Positions 1 to 5,373 of a stretch of 6,389 bases of DNA are shown here, piece by piece. The DNA lies in assembly GCA_014796735.1 (NCBI GenBank), contig JAAVIG010000068.1, positions 1 through 6,389 on the forward strand, written 5' to 3'. Numbering within the stretch: position 1 is the stretch's first letter; each line of letters opens with the position of its first letter. Position numbers and translations under genes: made by a program. The DNA is from Oscillospiraceae bacterium (GTDB taxonomy: Bacteria; Bacillota; Clostridia; Oscillospirales; Ruminococcaceae). Below the pieces are notes generated by a model. That model was given only the letters and a program-made list of their open reading frames with translations, did not search any database and was not told the origin of the DNA.

Positions 1-6
1 AAACTA

Positions 7-15
7 TGTTATACT
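7..15 (+). promoter_or_regulatory. Possible extended -10 element upstream of the VTC-domain gene
   Basis: TATACT at 10-15 is preceded by TGT at 7-9, which fits an extended -10 box. The -35 region would lie off the left edge of the window, so only half of the promoter can be seen. Transcription would start near 22, giving a leader of about 40 nt before the TTG start at 60. This is a weak call because AT-rich DNA yields such hexamers by chance, and the gene may instead be transcribed from further upstream as part of a longer operon. Confidence 0.35.
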
Positions 16-59
16 AATCTTGATTTAAAATACCTCACAAAAATAAAGGGGGCGTTGGG

Positions 60-764
60 TTGGAGGACGAAAAAAAATACCGCCACGAGCTGAAATACAT
101 AATAAACAGCGGATATTACGAAATACTGCGTCAACGGCTTAAGGCGGCGATGAAGCCCGACATACACGGTCAAAACGGAGTTTACCGAATCACAAGCCTT
201 TACCTTGACGATGTTTATGAATCCGCTTACAACGATAAAATACTGGGATTTGACGTAAGAAAAAAATACCGTATAAGGTTTTATAATTTATCCCCCGATT
301 TTATCCGTCTTGAGATCAAGCACAAAAAAGGCAGCATGGTTTCAAAGAGCTCGGTAAAAATGACCTTTGACGATTATAAAAGTCTGCTTAAGGGAGACAA
401 AAACTTTCTTTCGGAGGACAGGTTCACGGGAACTCCCGGAGAAGAGCTTTACGTCTCGGACAGACTTGTCCGCGTTTCCCCCGCCGCCGTGGTGGACTAT
501 GTAAGAGAAGCTTATATCTGCCCCGCGGGAAACGTAAGGCTGACCTTTGACCGAAACCTGAAAACCATGTCGGGCATGGACGCGTTAAACGGCAGCCCCG
601 AATTTTACAGTGTGTTTGAAAACAGAGAGATAATTTTCGAGGTAAAGTACGACAGCTTTATCCCCGATCATATACAGGGCTTGCTTGCGGGCATGCCTTT
701 TACGGAGGAATCCGTCTCCAAATATGTGCTTTGCAGAGACTTTAAAAAAAGGCTTGCAAAATAA
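60..764 (+). CDS. VTC-domain (polyphosphate polymerase-like) protein
   Basis: This 234-residue protein is a stand-alone VTC domain, a triphosphate-tunnel fold related to the catalytic part of yeast Vtc4, which makes polyphosphate from ATP. Almost the whole length is the domain. It opens with KYRHELKY (6-13), which is typical of bacterial members. The tunnel residues expected from Vtc4 can be placed: R71 and R73 in YRIRFYN, E85 and K87 in LEIKHKK, K96, R149 in YVREAY, R165 in TFDRNLK, E194 and K196 in FEVKYD, and K221 near the C-terminus. There is no signal peptide or membrane helix, so it is cytosolic or bound to a membrane partner. The start is TTG at 60, supported by AGGGGG at 47-52 seven bases upstream; the next in-frame Met is residue 31, inside the domain. 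The following gene encodes DUF4956, its usual neighbour in Firmicutes. Family membership is secure. Polyphosphate synthesis by such short bacterial members is inferred. Confidence 0.9.
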   Translation: MEDEKKYRHELKYIINSGYYEILRQRLKAAMKPDIHGQNGVYRITSLYLDDVYESAYNDKILGFDVRKKYRIRFYNLSPDFIRLEIKHKKGSMVSKSSVKMTFDDYKSLLKGDKNFLSEDRFTGTPGEELYVSDRLVRVSPAAVVDYVREAYICPAGNVRLTFDRNLKTMSGMDALNGSPEFYSVFENREIIFEVKYDSFIPDHIQGLLAGMPFTEESVSKYVLCRDFKKRLAK

Positions 765-768
765 ATAC

Positions 769-929
769 TATACTCGCCGCTGCAACAAAACGCACAAATC
801 CTGTCGGCATAAATTCCGTGTGTTTTCGTTGTCGTCCTTGCCTTGCGACAGCAAGGCTGCGTCCTCCGCCTCAACACACAAAATTTCTGCTCGACATTCT
901 TTGCACGTTTTGCTGTAGCGGCGAGTATA
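769..929. repeat. 161-bp imperfect inverted repeat, MITE-like palindromic element
   Basis: The two ends are exact inverted copies: TATACTCGCCGC at 769-780 and its reverse complement at 918-929. The similarity continues inward. Over the first 24 positions of each arm 22 match, then shared blocks follow (CAAA, TGTCG, GCA, AAATT, GTGTGTT) with a few mismatches and one indel. The centre is a separate GC-rich hairpin, CCTTGC-GACA-GCAAGG at 841-856, extended by one G-C pair. Folded, nearly the whole spacer between the VTC and DUF4956 genes becomes one long rod. It has no coding capacity that looks real. Ends of the TATA type are compatible with a TA target, but a target duplication cannot be told from the repeat itself. 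It fits a MITE or a dispersed clostridial palindromic repeat; copy number elsewhere cannot be seen here. Confidence 0.75.
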
Positions 930-951
930 CAACCGAAAGGAAGAAATTTAA

Positions 952-1623
952 ATGGATAAAATATTGGAAGACCTCGGCGCGAGTCTCGATCTGTCAAGTC
1001 AGCTGGCAAGCCTTTCACTGCCTCATATTCTGATATGCATGGCTTCGGCGGCACTTTGCGGAGTTATAATATATCTGGTGTACCGCTTTTTTTACCGCGG
1101 AGTGGTGTACAGCGACAATTTCAACATTCTGCTGATCATGATAACGGTGATAACCTCTTTTATAATCATGACTATCAGCGCAAATCTTGTGCTTTCCTTG
1201 GGTATGGTGGGCGCGCTTTCCATTGTGCGTTTCCGTTCGGCAATAAAAGACCCTTTGGATATAGGCTTTTTGTTCTGGGGAATCGCGTCGGGACTGACCT
1301 GCGGCGCGGGGCTGTACTTTGTGGCGCTGGTTGGAACGGTGGTTATTTCTATCGTGTATATTATTCTTCATTTCTGCAAAAAGGAAAAGAAAAGCTATCT
1401 GCTTATCGTGAGATATTCGGAACAGGCGGAGGAGCAGATCAACGCTTTGCTTAATGCAATGAAGTATAAGCTTAAGAGCAAGATACTTTCCGACAGCGAT
1501 ACCGAATTGACCGTTGAGATAAAGGTGAAGAACAACGACACTTCCGAAGCCGCAAGATTTAAGACGGTAAAAGGAGTAAGCGGCGTAACGCTTCTGGAAT
1601 ATAACGGAGAATATATGAACTGA
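952..1623 (+). CDS. DUF4956 family membrane protein
   Basis: This is a 223-residue integral membrane protein of the DUF4956 family. Hydrophobic segments lie at about 25-47, 57-80, 103-117 and 119-141. Between the second and third is the family signature, SLGMVGALSIVRFRSAIKDP (82-101), followed by a conserved GFLFWGIASGL. Its Arg, Lys and Asp residues next to a membrane helix suggest binding of an anionic ligand or contact with a partner. Residues 148-223 form a charged soluble domain whose pattern resembles a small ferredoxin-like/ACT-like regulatory domain, as in MgtC-type proteins; that is inference. ATG at 952 is preceded by AGGAAG at 938-943, eight bases away. TGA is followed directly by an in-frame TAA. 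It probably shares a transcript with the VTC-domain gene despite the 187-nt gap, which is almost filled by the inverted repeat. No biochemical function is established; membrane coupling for the VTC protein is a reasonable guess. Confidence 0.88.
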   Translation: MDKILEDLGASLDLSSQLASLSLPHILICMASAALCGVIIYLVYRFFYRGVVYSDNFNILLIMITVITSFIIMTISANLVLSLGMVGALSIVRFRSAIKDPLDIGFLFWGIASGLTCGAGLYFVALVGTVVISIVYIILHFCKKEKKSYLLIVRYSEQAEEQINALLNAMKYKLKSKILSDSDTELTVEIKVKNNDTSEAARFKTVKGVSGVTLLEYNGEYMN

Positions 1624-1663
1624 TAAAAAGGGGCTATAAAAAGCTTAAAAAGAAAAATTGAAA

Positions 1664-1688
1664 GCGGCGAAGCCGCAAATGCTTTTTT
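1664..1688 (+). terminator. Probable terminator after the DUF4956 gene
   Basis: A short GC stem (GCGGC-GAA-GCCGC, 1664-1676) is followed after six bases by six Ts at 1683-1688. It begins 40 nt after the DUF4956 stop codon. The stem is only 5 bp and is separated from the T run, so termination may be partial. A second, stronger hairpin follows at once. Confidence 0.5.
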
Positions 1689-1690
1689 CG

Positions 1691-1859
1691 CTTCCTTTTT
1701 GCGCTGCAAAAAGGAAGTAGGGCGTGGGACAAAGTCCCACGAAGTGAATAATTAAAGCTAACATAGAAGCAGGCAATTAAGCGTCTGCTATGGGTGCCGA
1801 CATCCATGTCGGCACTTTGGGCAGCCGCCGGTTCGCTTCCTTGCGAAGCCGCCGCTTCG
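1691..1859. repeat. Cluster of four stem-loops in the non-coding spacer
   Basis: The spacer 1624-1963 has no convincing gene. It contains a run of perfect hairpins: 1691-1717 (12-bp arms beginning CTTCCTTTTTGC, 3-nt loop), 1723-1741 (CGTGGGAC-AAA-GTCCCACG), 1794-1815 (GTGCCGACAT-CC-ATGTCGGCAC) and 1844-1859 (CGAAGC-CGCC-GCTTCG). Short direct repeats link its two ends: GCGAAGCCGC at 1667-1676 and 1843-1852, and TTCGCTTCCTT at 1687-1697 and 1832-1842. This looks like a composite of REP-like units rather than a single terminator. Whether the units are dispersed in the genome cannot be judged from this window. Confidence 0.6.
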
Positions 1860-1874
1860 GGCGTTGACATCTTT

Positions 1875-1946
1875 CTCAATAAAACATTCCCGTCAAAACC
1901 TTATCTTACTTTGGTTTTGACGGGTTACATTTTTATTGAGTTTTTT
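1875..1946. terminator. Long bidirectional terminator between convergent genes
   Basis: An inner 12-bp perfect stem (CCCGTCAAAACC at 1889-1900 with its complement at 1913-1924, 12-nt loop) is extended, after a small internal loop, by a second 10-bp stem (CTCAATAAAA at 1875-1884 with TTTTATTGAG at 1931-1940). Six Ts follow on the plus strand at 1941-1946. On the minus strand the inner stem is followed by GAATGTTTTATT. It lies 24 nt beyond the stop of the minus-strand 189-residue gene, so it most likely ends that transcript and also blocks read-through from the left. Confidence 0.8.
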
Positions 1947-1963
1947 ATGGCTCCCTTTATTTT

Positions 1964-2533
1964 TCAATATTGTTTCAGAAAATCAAATTTTTGTTTTAAA
2001 AAGAATCTGTATTCGGGACGGTCAGCCGACTGTAAGTATTCCTCTTTTACGGTCTTTTCTATCCAATCCAGCTTTGCGGGAGTGTTGTTTTCGTATTTTG
2101 TGATGATAATTTTTCCCTGCTCCGCTTCGGATAAAAGCGCGGCATAAGCGTCTGAGACAAATTCGCAGTTTAAGACTTCAATGGGCTTTTCCGAGGTAAA
2201 AGCGAAAGGAATGTCCGCCATTGCTTTAAAATCTCCGCTTTCCTCTGCCGTATAAATATACCCCTCAACGCCCTTGTAGGTATCCCGAACGGCATCGGGA
2301 TAATATTCGTCAAGGGTCAGTACGCCCTCTCTGTTAAAGCCGTATGAACCCCATACCGTATATGTACCGCTGTGAGCGAACCCCATTTCCTTACAGCATT
2401 TTTCAACGGCGTTGCTTAAATAAACAAGGACGTTTTCCCGCTTTTGCGACAGGTACACAAGGGGCGTTCCGTGATTGGAGATGTGAGGGATAAGCGTTTT
2501 CAGATCAGGTGTTCTTGAAGCGTGAAAAAGCAT
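1964..2533 (-). CDS. Conserved clostridial-type protein of unknown function, 189 aa
   Basis: I cannot assign a function. The protein is soluble, with no signal peptide or membrane helix, and is rich in aromatic and acidic residues. Its N-terminus (LFHAS at 2-6, SNHGTP at 19-24, VYLS at 26-29) looks like a nucleotide-binding edge, and a compact motif YKGVEGYIYT lies at 86-95. Around 108-130 is IPFAFTSEKPIEV followed by NCEFVSDAY. The H-x-S, then Y-x-S, then acidic order is loosely like ADP-ribosyltransferase or Tpt1-type folds, but that is only a pattern impression. The C-terminus (PEYRFFLKQKFDF, 173-185) is probably helical. ATG at 2533 has AAAGGAG six bases upstream, which fixes the start. 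The gene has its own promoter and terminator and is not in an operon with the GH31 gene. Similar proteins of about this length seem familiar as hypotheticals in clostridia; that is memory, not a search. Confidence 0.8.
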   Translation of the reverse strand: MLFHASRTPDLKTLIPHISNHGTPLVYLSQKRENVLVYLSNAVEKCCKEMGFAHSGTYTVWGSYGFNREGVLTLDEYYPDAVRDTYKGVEGYIYTAEESGDFKAMADIPFAFTSEKPIEVLNCEFVSDAYAALLSEAEQGKIIITKYENNTPAKLDWIEKTVKEEYLQSADRPEYRFFLKQKFDFLKQY

Positions 2534-2572
2534 TTGAAGCTCCTTTCTTTTTTCGGTTCTATGTCGGTAATC

Positions 2573-2601
2573 ATTATACCGCTTTTCATTGCTTTTTGCA
2601 A
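2573..2601 (-). promoter_or_regulatory. Sigma-A promoter of the 189-aa protein gene
   Basis: On the minus strand, TTGCAA (2601-2596) and a perfect TATAAT (2578-2573) are separated by exactly 17 bp. Transcription should start near 2566, about 33 nt before the ATG, with the AAAGGAG site in between. It lies just beyond the terminator of the upstream GH31 gene, which supports independent transcription. Confidence 0.8.
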
Positions 2602-2614
2602 GTTTTCAATTTAT

Positions 2615-2647
2615 AAAAAAGCTGCCGCGCAAATTCGACGCGGCAGC
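2615..2647 (-). terminator. Rho-independent terminator of the GH31 gene
   Basis: A perfect 9-bp GC-rich stem (GCTGCCGCG at 2621-2629 with CGCGGCAGC at 2639-2647, 9-nt loop) is followed on the minus strand by six Ts (2620-2615). It starts 33 nt after the GH31 stop codon and is a textbook intrinsic terminator. Confidence 0.92.
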
Positions 2648-2680
2648 CTGTTTTATTTTATTATAGCTTATTATAAACTA

Positions 2681-4990
2681 TCACATAACGATCTCAAGCC
2701 CTTCCGCGCTCTTAACGGTAAAGTTACCCTTACCCTCGGAAGCAACGCTGATCCTATCGCCTTTTCTCTCGGCCTTAACGGTCAGCACCTTGTTTCCGTC
2801 CTTGTCGCAAACGGTACATTCGGCGGTCTTTCCGTCCTCTAAGCCGTATACCGTAAACACGGTATTTTCGGTATAATCGTAGGTGAAATTACGCTTGAAA
2901 TCACCGCAGGCGATAATGCTGCCGGGCTTAGCGTACAAAGGCATTCCGAAGTAATCATAGGTCTTTTCGTACCAGTGACCGCCCTCTAAAATCTCTCCTG
3001 TCTGAATATCCGTCCACCTGCCGGTGTCGGGGAGATAGAAGCTTGCGGTGCCCTCCTCGTTGAATACGGGAGCAACCATTAAGCTGTCACCCAGCATATA
3101 CTGTCTGTCAAGATTAAGCGTACCGGGATCCGCGCCGAAATCAACCACCATAGCCCTCATCATGGGAACGCCCGTTTCATGAGTTTTGACTGCGTTGGCG
3201 TAAAGGTAGGGCATCAGCTTGCCCTTAAGCTTGGTGAAGTGCCTAAGCACGTCGCAGCTTTCCTCGTCGAAATTCCACGGAACGCGGTAAGAGCTGTTGC
3301 CGTGCAGTCTTGAATGTGTGGACATAAGACCGAAGGCGCACCAGCGCTTGTAAAGGTCAGGAGTGCCCGTTGCCTCGAAGCCGCTTATGTCATGGCTGAA
3401 GAAGCCGAAGCCCGACAGACAGAGGGAAAGTCCGCCGCGTATGGTCTCCCACATGGATTCGTAGTTGCTGAAGCAGTCGCCGCCCCAGTGAACGGGGAAC
3501 TGCTGACCGCCCGCAGTGGCACTTCTTGCGAAAAGACACGCCTTGTTCTTGCCGTAGTATTCTTCAAGCACCTCAAATACGGTCTTATTGTAAAGATAAG
3601 TGTAATAGTTATGCATTTTATAAGGATCGGAGCCGTCAAAGTAGCAAACGTCGGTGGGTATTCTTTCGCCGAAGTCGGTTTTGAACGCGTCAACGCCCAT
3701 TTCACACAAAGCCTTCAGCTTGCTCTTATACCACTTGCAGGCATCGGGGTTGGTGAAGTCAACAAGCGCCATTCCGGGCTGCCACATATCGCACTGGAAT
3801 ACGGAGCCGTCCTTATTCTTGATGAAGTAGCCGTTTTCCACACCCTCGTCAAACAAAGAGGAAAGCTGTGCGATATAAGGATTGATCCAAACGCATATCT
3901 CTATATTCTTTTTCTTAAGTCTTTCAAGCATTGCCTTAGGATCGGCAAACATTCTCTTATCCCACTCAAAGTCGCACCACCTGAACTCTCTCATCCAGAA
4001 GCAGTCGAAGTGGAACACCTCAAGAGGAATATCTCTGCGCTCCATTTCGTCGATAAAGGAAGAGCAGGTCTCCTCGTCGTAGTTGGTGGTAAAAGATGTG
4101 GTGAGCCACAGGCCGAAGGTATAAGCGGGAGGAAGCGCGGGCTTGCCCGTCAGGTCGGTATAGTGGGAAATAACGTCCGCAACGGTCTCGCCGCCGAACA
4201 CAAAGTACTGCAATCTCTCGCCCTGTACGGTAAAGGAAACCTTTGAAACGGTCTCGCTTGCCACTTCAAAATTAACGTTCTCGGGGTGGTTTACAAACAC
4301 GCCGTAGTTTCTGCTTGATACATAAAAGGGAATGGACTTATAGGTCTGCTCGGAGCAGGTGCCGCCGTCGTTGTTCCATACGTCAACGGTCTGTCCGTTC
4401 TTTACAAAAGTGGAGAACTTTTCGCCGAAGCCGTAAATATTCTCGCCCACGGAAATATTCAGCATTTCGCGCATAATAGCGGGGCAGGCGGTTGAGCTGT
4501 CGGCATAGAAGTTTTCGCCCTGCTTTTCAAGCATGCGGTTGTTGGTGCGCCAGTCGGCTTCCTTTATATAGGAAGTGGTGCGCCAGCCGCTCTTTGTAAG
4601 GAGCTGGCCATCGTAAAGGTACTTTACGTCCCACGCGCCGCCCTGTCCGCCGATAACAACGCTTGTTTTGCCCGAGGTCAGGGTATAGCCGCCCTGATCG
4701 TTCTTTTCAACGGTGGGCTTGAAATCGGGATTTTCGTAAAGATTAAAGTCGGGGCCGGTCTTTTTTGCGGCCTTAAAGTGTTCTACCGTTACCTTGATCG
4801 AGTTTTCGAGAGTTGAAGTAAAGTTTACGGTAAGAACCGGGCCGCCGAGAGTCTGTCCTCTGTTTCCTATCCACTGCGAGGTGGCAAGCACCGTTACGGA
4901 CTTTTCGTCAGCGGTGATCTCGTACATCTGAGTTGCGTAGTTTACCTCGTAGCCGGGCTTATTGAGCCAGAAGCCGTCAGAATATTTCAT
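2681..4990 (-). CDS. yicI: GH31 alpha-xylosidase, YicI type
   Basis: A 769-residue GH31 glycoside hydrolase, nearly the length of E. coli YicI (772 aa) and alignable with it from the first residues (MKYSDGFWLNKPG). It should release alpha-linked xylose from the non-reducing end of xyloglucan oligosaccharides such as isoprimeverose. The N-terminal beta-sandwich runs to about 265, the catalytic barrel from about 285 to 600, then C-terminal beta-domains. The nucleophile is D439 in KTDFGERIPTDV and the acid/base is D505 in HWGGDC. Residues linked to xylose selectivity in YicI (F277, C307, F308, W345, K414) correspond to F300, C330, F331, W368 and K437, so alpha-xylosidase fits better than alpha-glucosidase. 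There is no signal peptide, implying cytoplasmic action on imported oligosaccharides, though no transporter is in the window. The frame is open to 5191, but ATG at 4990 has AAAGGA eight bases upstream and matches the family N-terminus. Confidence 0.95.
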   Translation of the reverse strand: MKYSDGFWLNKPGYEVNYATQMYEITADEKSVTVLATSQWIGNRGQTLGGPVLTVNFTSTLENSIKVTVEHFKAAKKTGPDFNLYENPDFKPTVEKNDQGGYTLTSGKTSVVIGGQGGAWDVKYLYDGQLLTKSGWRTTSYIKEADWRTNNRMLEKQGENFYADSSTACPAIMREMLNISVGENIYGFGEKFSTFVKNGQTVDVWNNDGGTCSEQTYKSIPFYVSSRNYGVFVNHPENVNFEVASETVSKVSFTVQGERLQYFVFGGETVADVISHYTDLTGKPALPPAYTFGLWLTTSFTTNYDEETCSSFIDEMERRDIPLEVFHFDCFWMREFRWCDFEWDKRMFADPKAMLERLKKKNIEICVWINPYIAQLSSLFDEGVENGYFIKNKDGSVFQCDMWQPGMALVDFTNPDACKWYKSKLKALCEMGVDAFKTDFGERIPTDVCYFDGSDPYKMHNYYTYLYNKTVFEVLEEYYGKNKACLFARSATAGGQQFPVHWGGDCFSNYESMWETIRGGLSLCLSGFGFFSHDISGFEATGTPDLYKRWCAFGLMSTHSRLHGNSSYRVPWNFDEESCDVLRHFTKLKGKLMPYLYANAVKTHETGVPMMRAMVVDFGADPGTLNLDRQYMLGDSLMVAPVFNEEGTASFYLPDTGRWTDIQTGEILEGGHWYEKTYDYFGMPLYAKPGSIIACGDFKRNFTYDYTENTVFTVYGLEDGKTAECTVCDKDGNKVLTVKAERKGDRISVASEGKGNFTVKSAEGLEIVM

Positions 4991-5009
4991 ATCGTTTATC
5001 CTTTCTTTA

Positions 5010-5023
5010 ATTGCAATTGCAAT
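5010..5023. promoter_or_regulatory. Perfect 14-bp palindrome in the GH31 leader
   Basis: ATTGCAATTGCAAT is a perfect palindrome about 20 bp upstream of the GH31 start codon, just before the ribosome binding site. Its centre is 30 bp, about three helical turns, from the centre of the neighbouring LacI-like operator. It may be a second repressor site or affect translation. No regulator is encoded in the window, so the protein partner is unknown. Confidence 0.45.
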
Positions 5024-5038
5024 AGTTGACGTTTTGCA

Positions 5039-5054
5039 CTGTAATCGTTTACAG
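5039..5054. promoter_or_regulatory. LacI-family-like operator of the GH31 gene
   Basis: The 16-bp sequence CTGTAATCGTTTACAG has six-base perfect outer arms (CTGTAA/TTACAG) around a central CG. That is the general form of LacI/GalR-family operators (TGTAAnCGnTTACA). It sits about 10-25 bp downstream of the predicted proximal start site, a good position for a repressor that blocks transcription until sugar is present. The cognate regulator is not in the window. A CcpA cre-like role is less likely because the flanks do not match the usual cre pattern well. Confidence 0.6.
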
Positions 5055-5069
5055 CTTTTATTACCCCGT

Positions 5070-5098
5070 ATTATAGCATAGCGTTTTTGAAAATACAA
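5070..5098 (-). promoter_or_regulatory. Proximal promoter of the GH31 gene
   Basis: On the minus strand a perfect TATAAT (5075-5070) is preceded by TGC, giving an extended -10. A weak -35 (TTGTAT, 5098-5093) lies 17 bp upstream. The start would be near 5063, directly upstream of the operator-like dyad at 5039-5054. Confidence 0.7.
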
Positions 5099-5123
5099 GG
5101 GGATTTTCAAAAAAACCTGCCGG

Positions 5124-5201
5124 AAAATCGGTTTTGTACGACTGTACAAAAAGTTCTCTGTTTGTACGTTTGTTTTAGAATTATTTAACAAAGCCGATTT
5201 T
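5124..5201. promoter_or_regulatory. Nested dyads upstream of the GH31 promoter
   Basis: An inverted repeat with 13 of 14 positions matching (5124-5137 with 5188-5201; cores AAATCGG and CCGATTT) encloses a 50-nt interval. Overlapping its left arm is a perfect dyad, TTTTGTAC-GACT-GTACAAAA (5132-5151). A further TTGTACG at 5162-5168 repeats the one at 5134-5140. These could be activator or repressor sites at about -70 to -105 of the proximal promoter. If transcription starts at the distal promoter they would instead be RNA stems in a leader. Confidence 0.45.
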
Positions 5202-5247
5202 TTATATTGTCGAAAATTAACAATTTTGGATTTTTATGTACGTGTTT

Positions 5248-5276
5248 ATTTTAACATATTTATTTGGGTTTTGCAA
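5248..5276 (-). promoter_or_regulatory. Possible distal promoter of the GH31 gene
   Basis: On the minus strand TTGCAA (5276-5271) and TAAAAT (5253-5248, preceded by TGT) are 17 bp apart. This is the same layout as the SDR promoter at 6213-6241. A transcript from here would have a leader of about 250 nt before the GH31 ATG, containing the dyads at 5102-5201. No other gene lies between. Confidence 0.5.
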
Positions 5277-5312
5277 GGGGGGGAAAGGGGATTTTTTCTT
5301 CAATTTTCAATT

Positions 5313-5345
5313 AAAAAGGGGCTGCCGCAAAAGCAGTCCCTTTTT
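5313..5345 (-). terminator. Terminator of the SDR gene
   Basis: A 13-position stem (5313-5325 with 5333-5345, 7-nt loop) has only one non-Watson-Crick position (A-C on the minus-strand RNA). Its AAAAAGGG/CCCTTTTT ends supply a run of five Ts on the minus strand at 5317-5313. It lies 28 nt after the SDR stop codon. Confidence 0.8.
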
Positions 5346-5373
5346 GATACGAAATTGTTCCGAAAATGCAAAA

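Noticed and set aside
668..1054. Small open frames on both strands around the 161-bp palindrome
   Set aside because: They arise from the palindrome and from the overlapping ends of the VTC and DUF4956 genes, and they lack initiation signals and recognisable products.
1634..2147. Short open frames across the hairpin-rich spacer
   Set aside because: They translate hairpin arms and terminator sequence or run antisense to the 189-residue gene. None has a plausible ribosome binding site and family match.
3314..4246. A 310-codon open frame on the plus strand
   Set aside because: It lies entirely antisense within the GH31 gene, which has full-length family similarity and intact catalytic motifs. 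The frame has no good ribosome binding site and reads as low-information sequence.
5010..5054. A catabolite-response element (cre) for CcpA
   Set aside because: The 5039-5054 dyad has a LacI-family form, but its flanks and centre fit the usual cre consensus poorly, so a local LacI-type regulator is the better reading. CcpA cannot be fully excluded.
4991..5191. An N-terminal extension of 67 residues for the GH31 enzyme
   Set aside because: It would read through the promoter, operator-like dyad and ribosome binding site. YicI-type proteins begin at the MKYSDG-like sequence encoded from 4990, and no ribosome binding site supports the upstream start.
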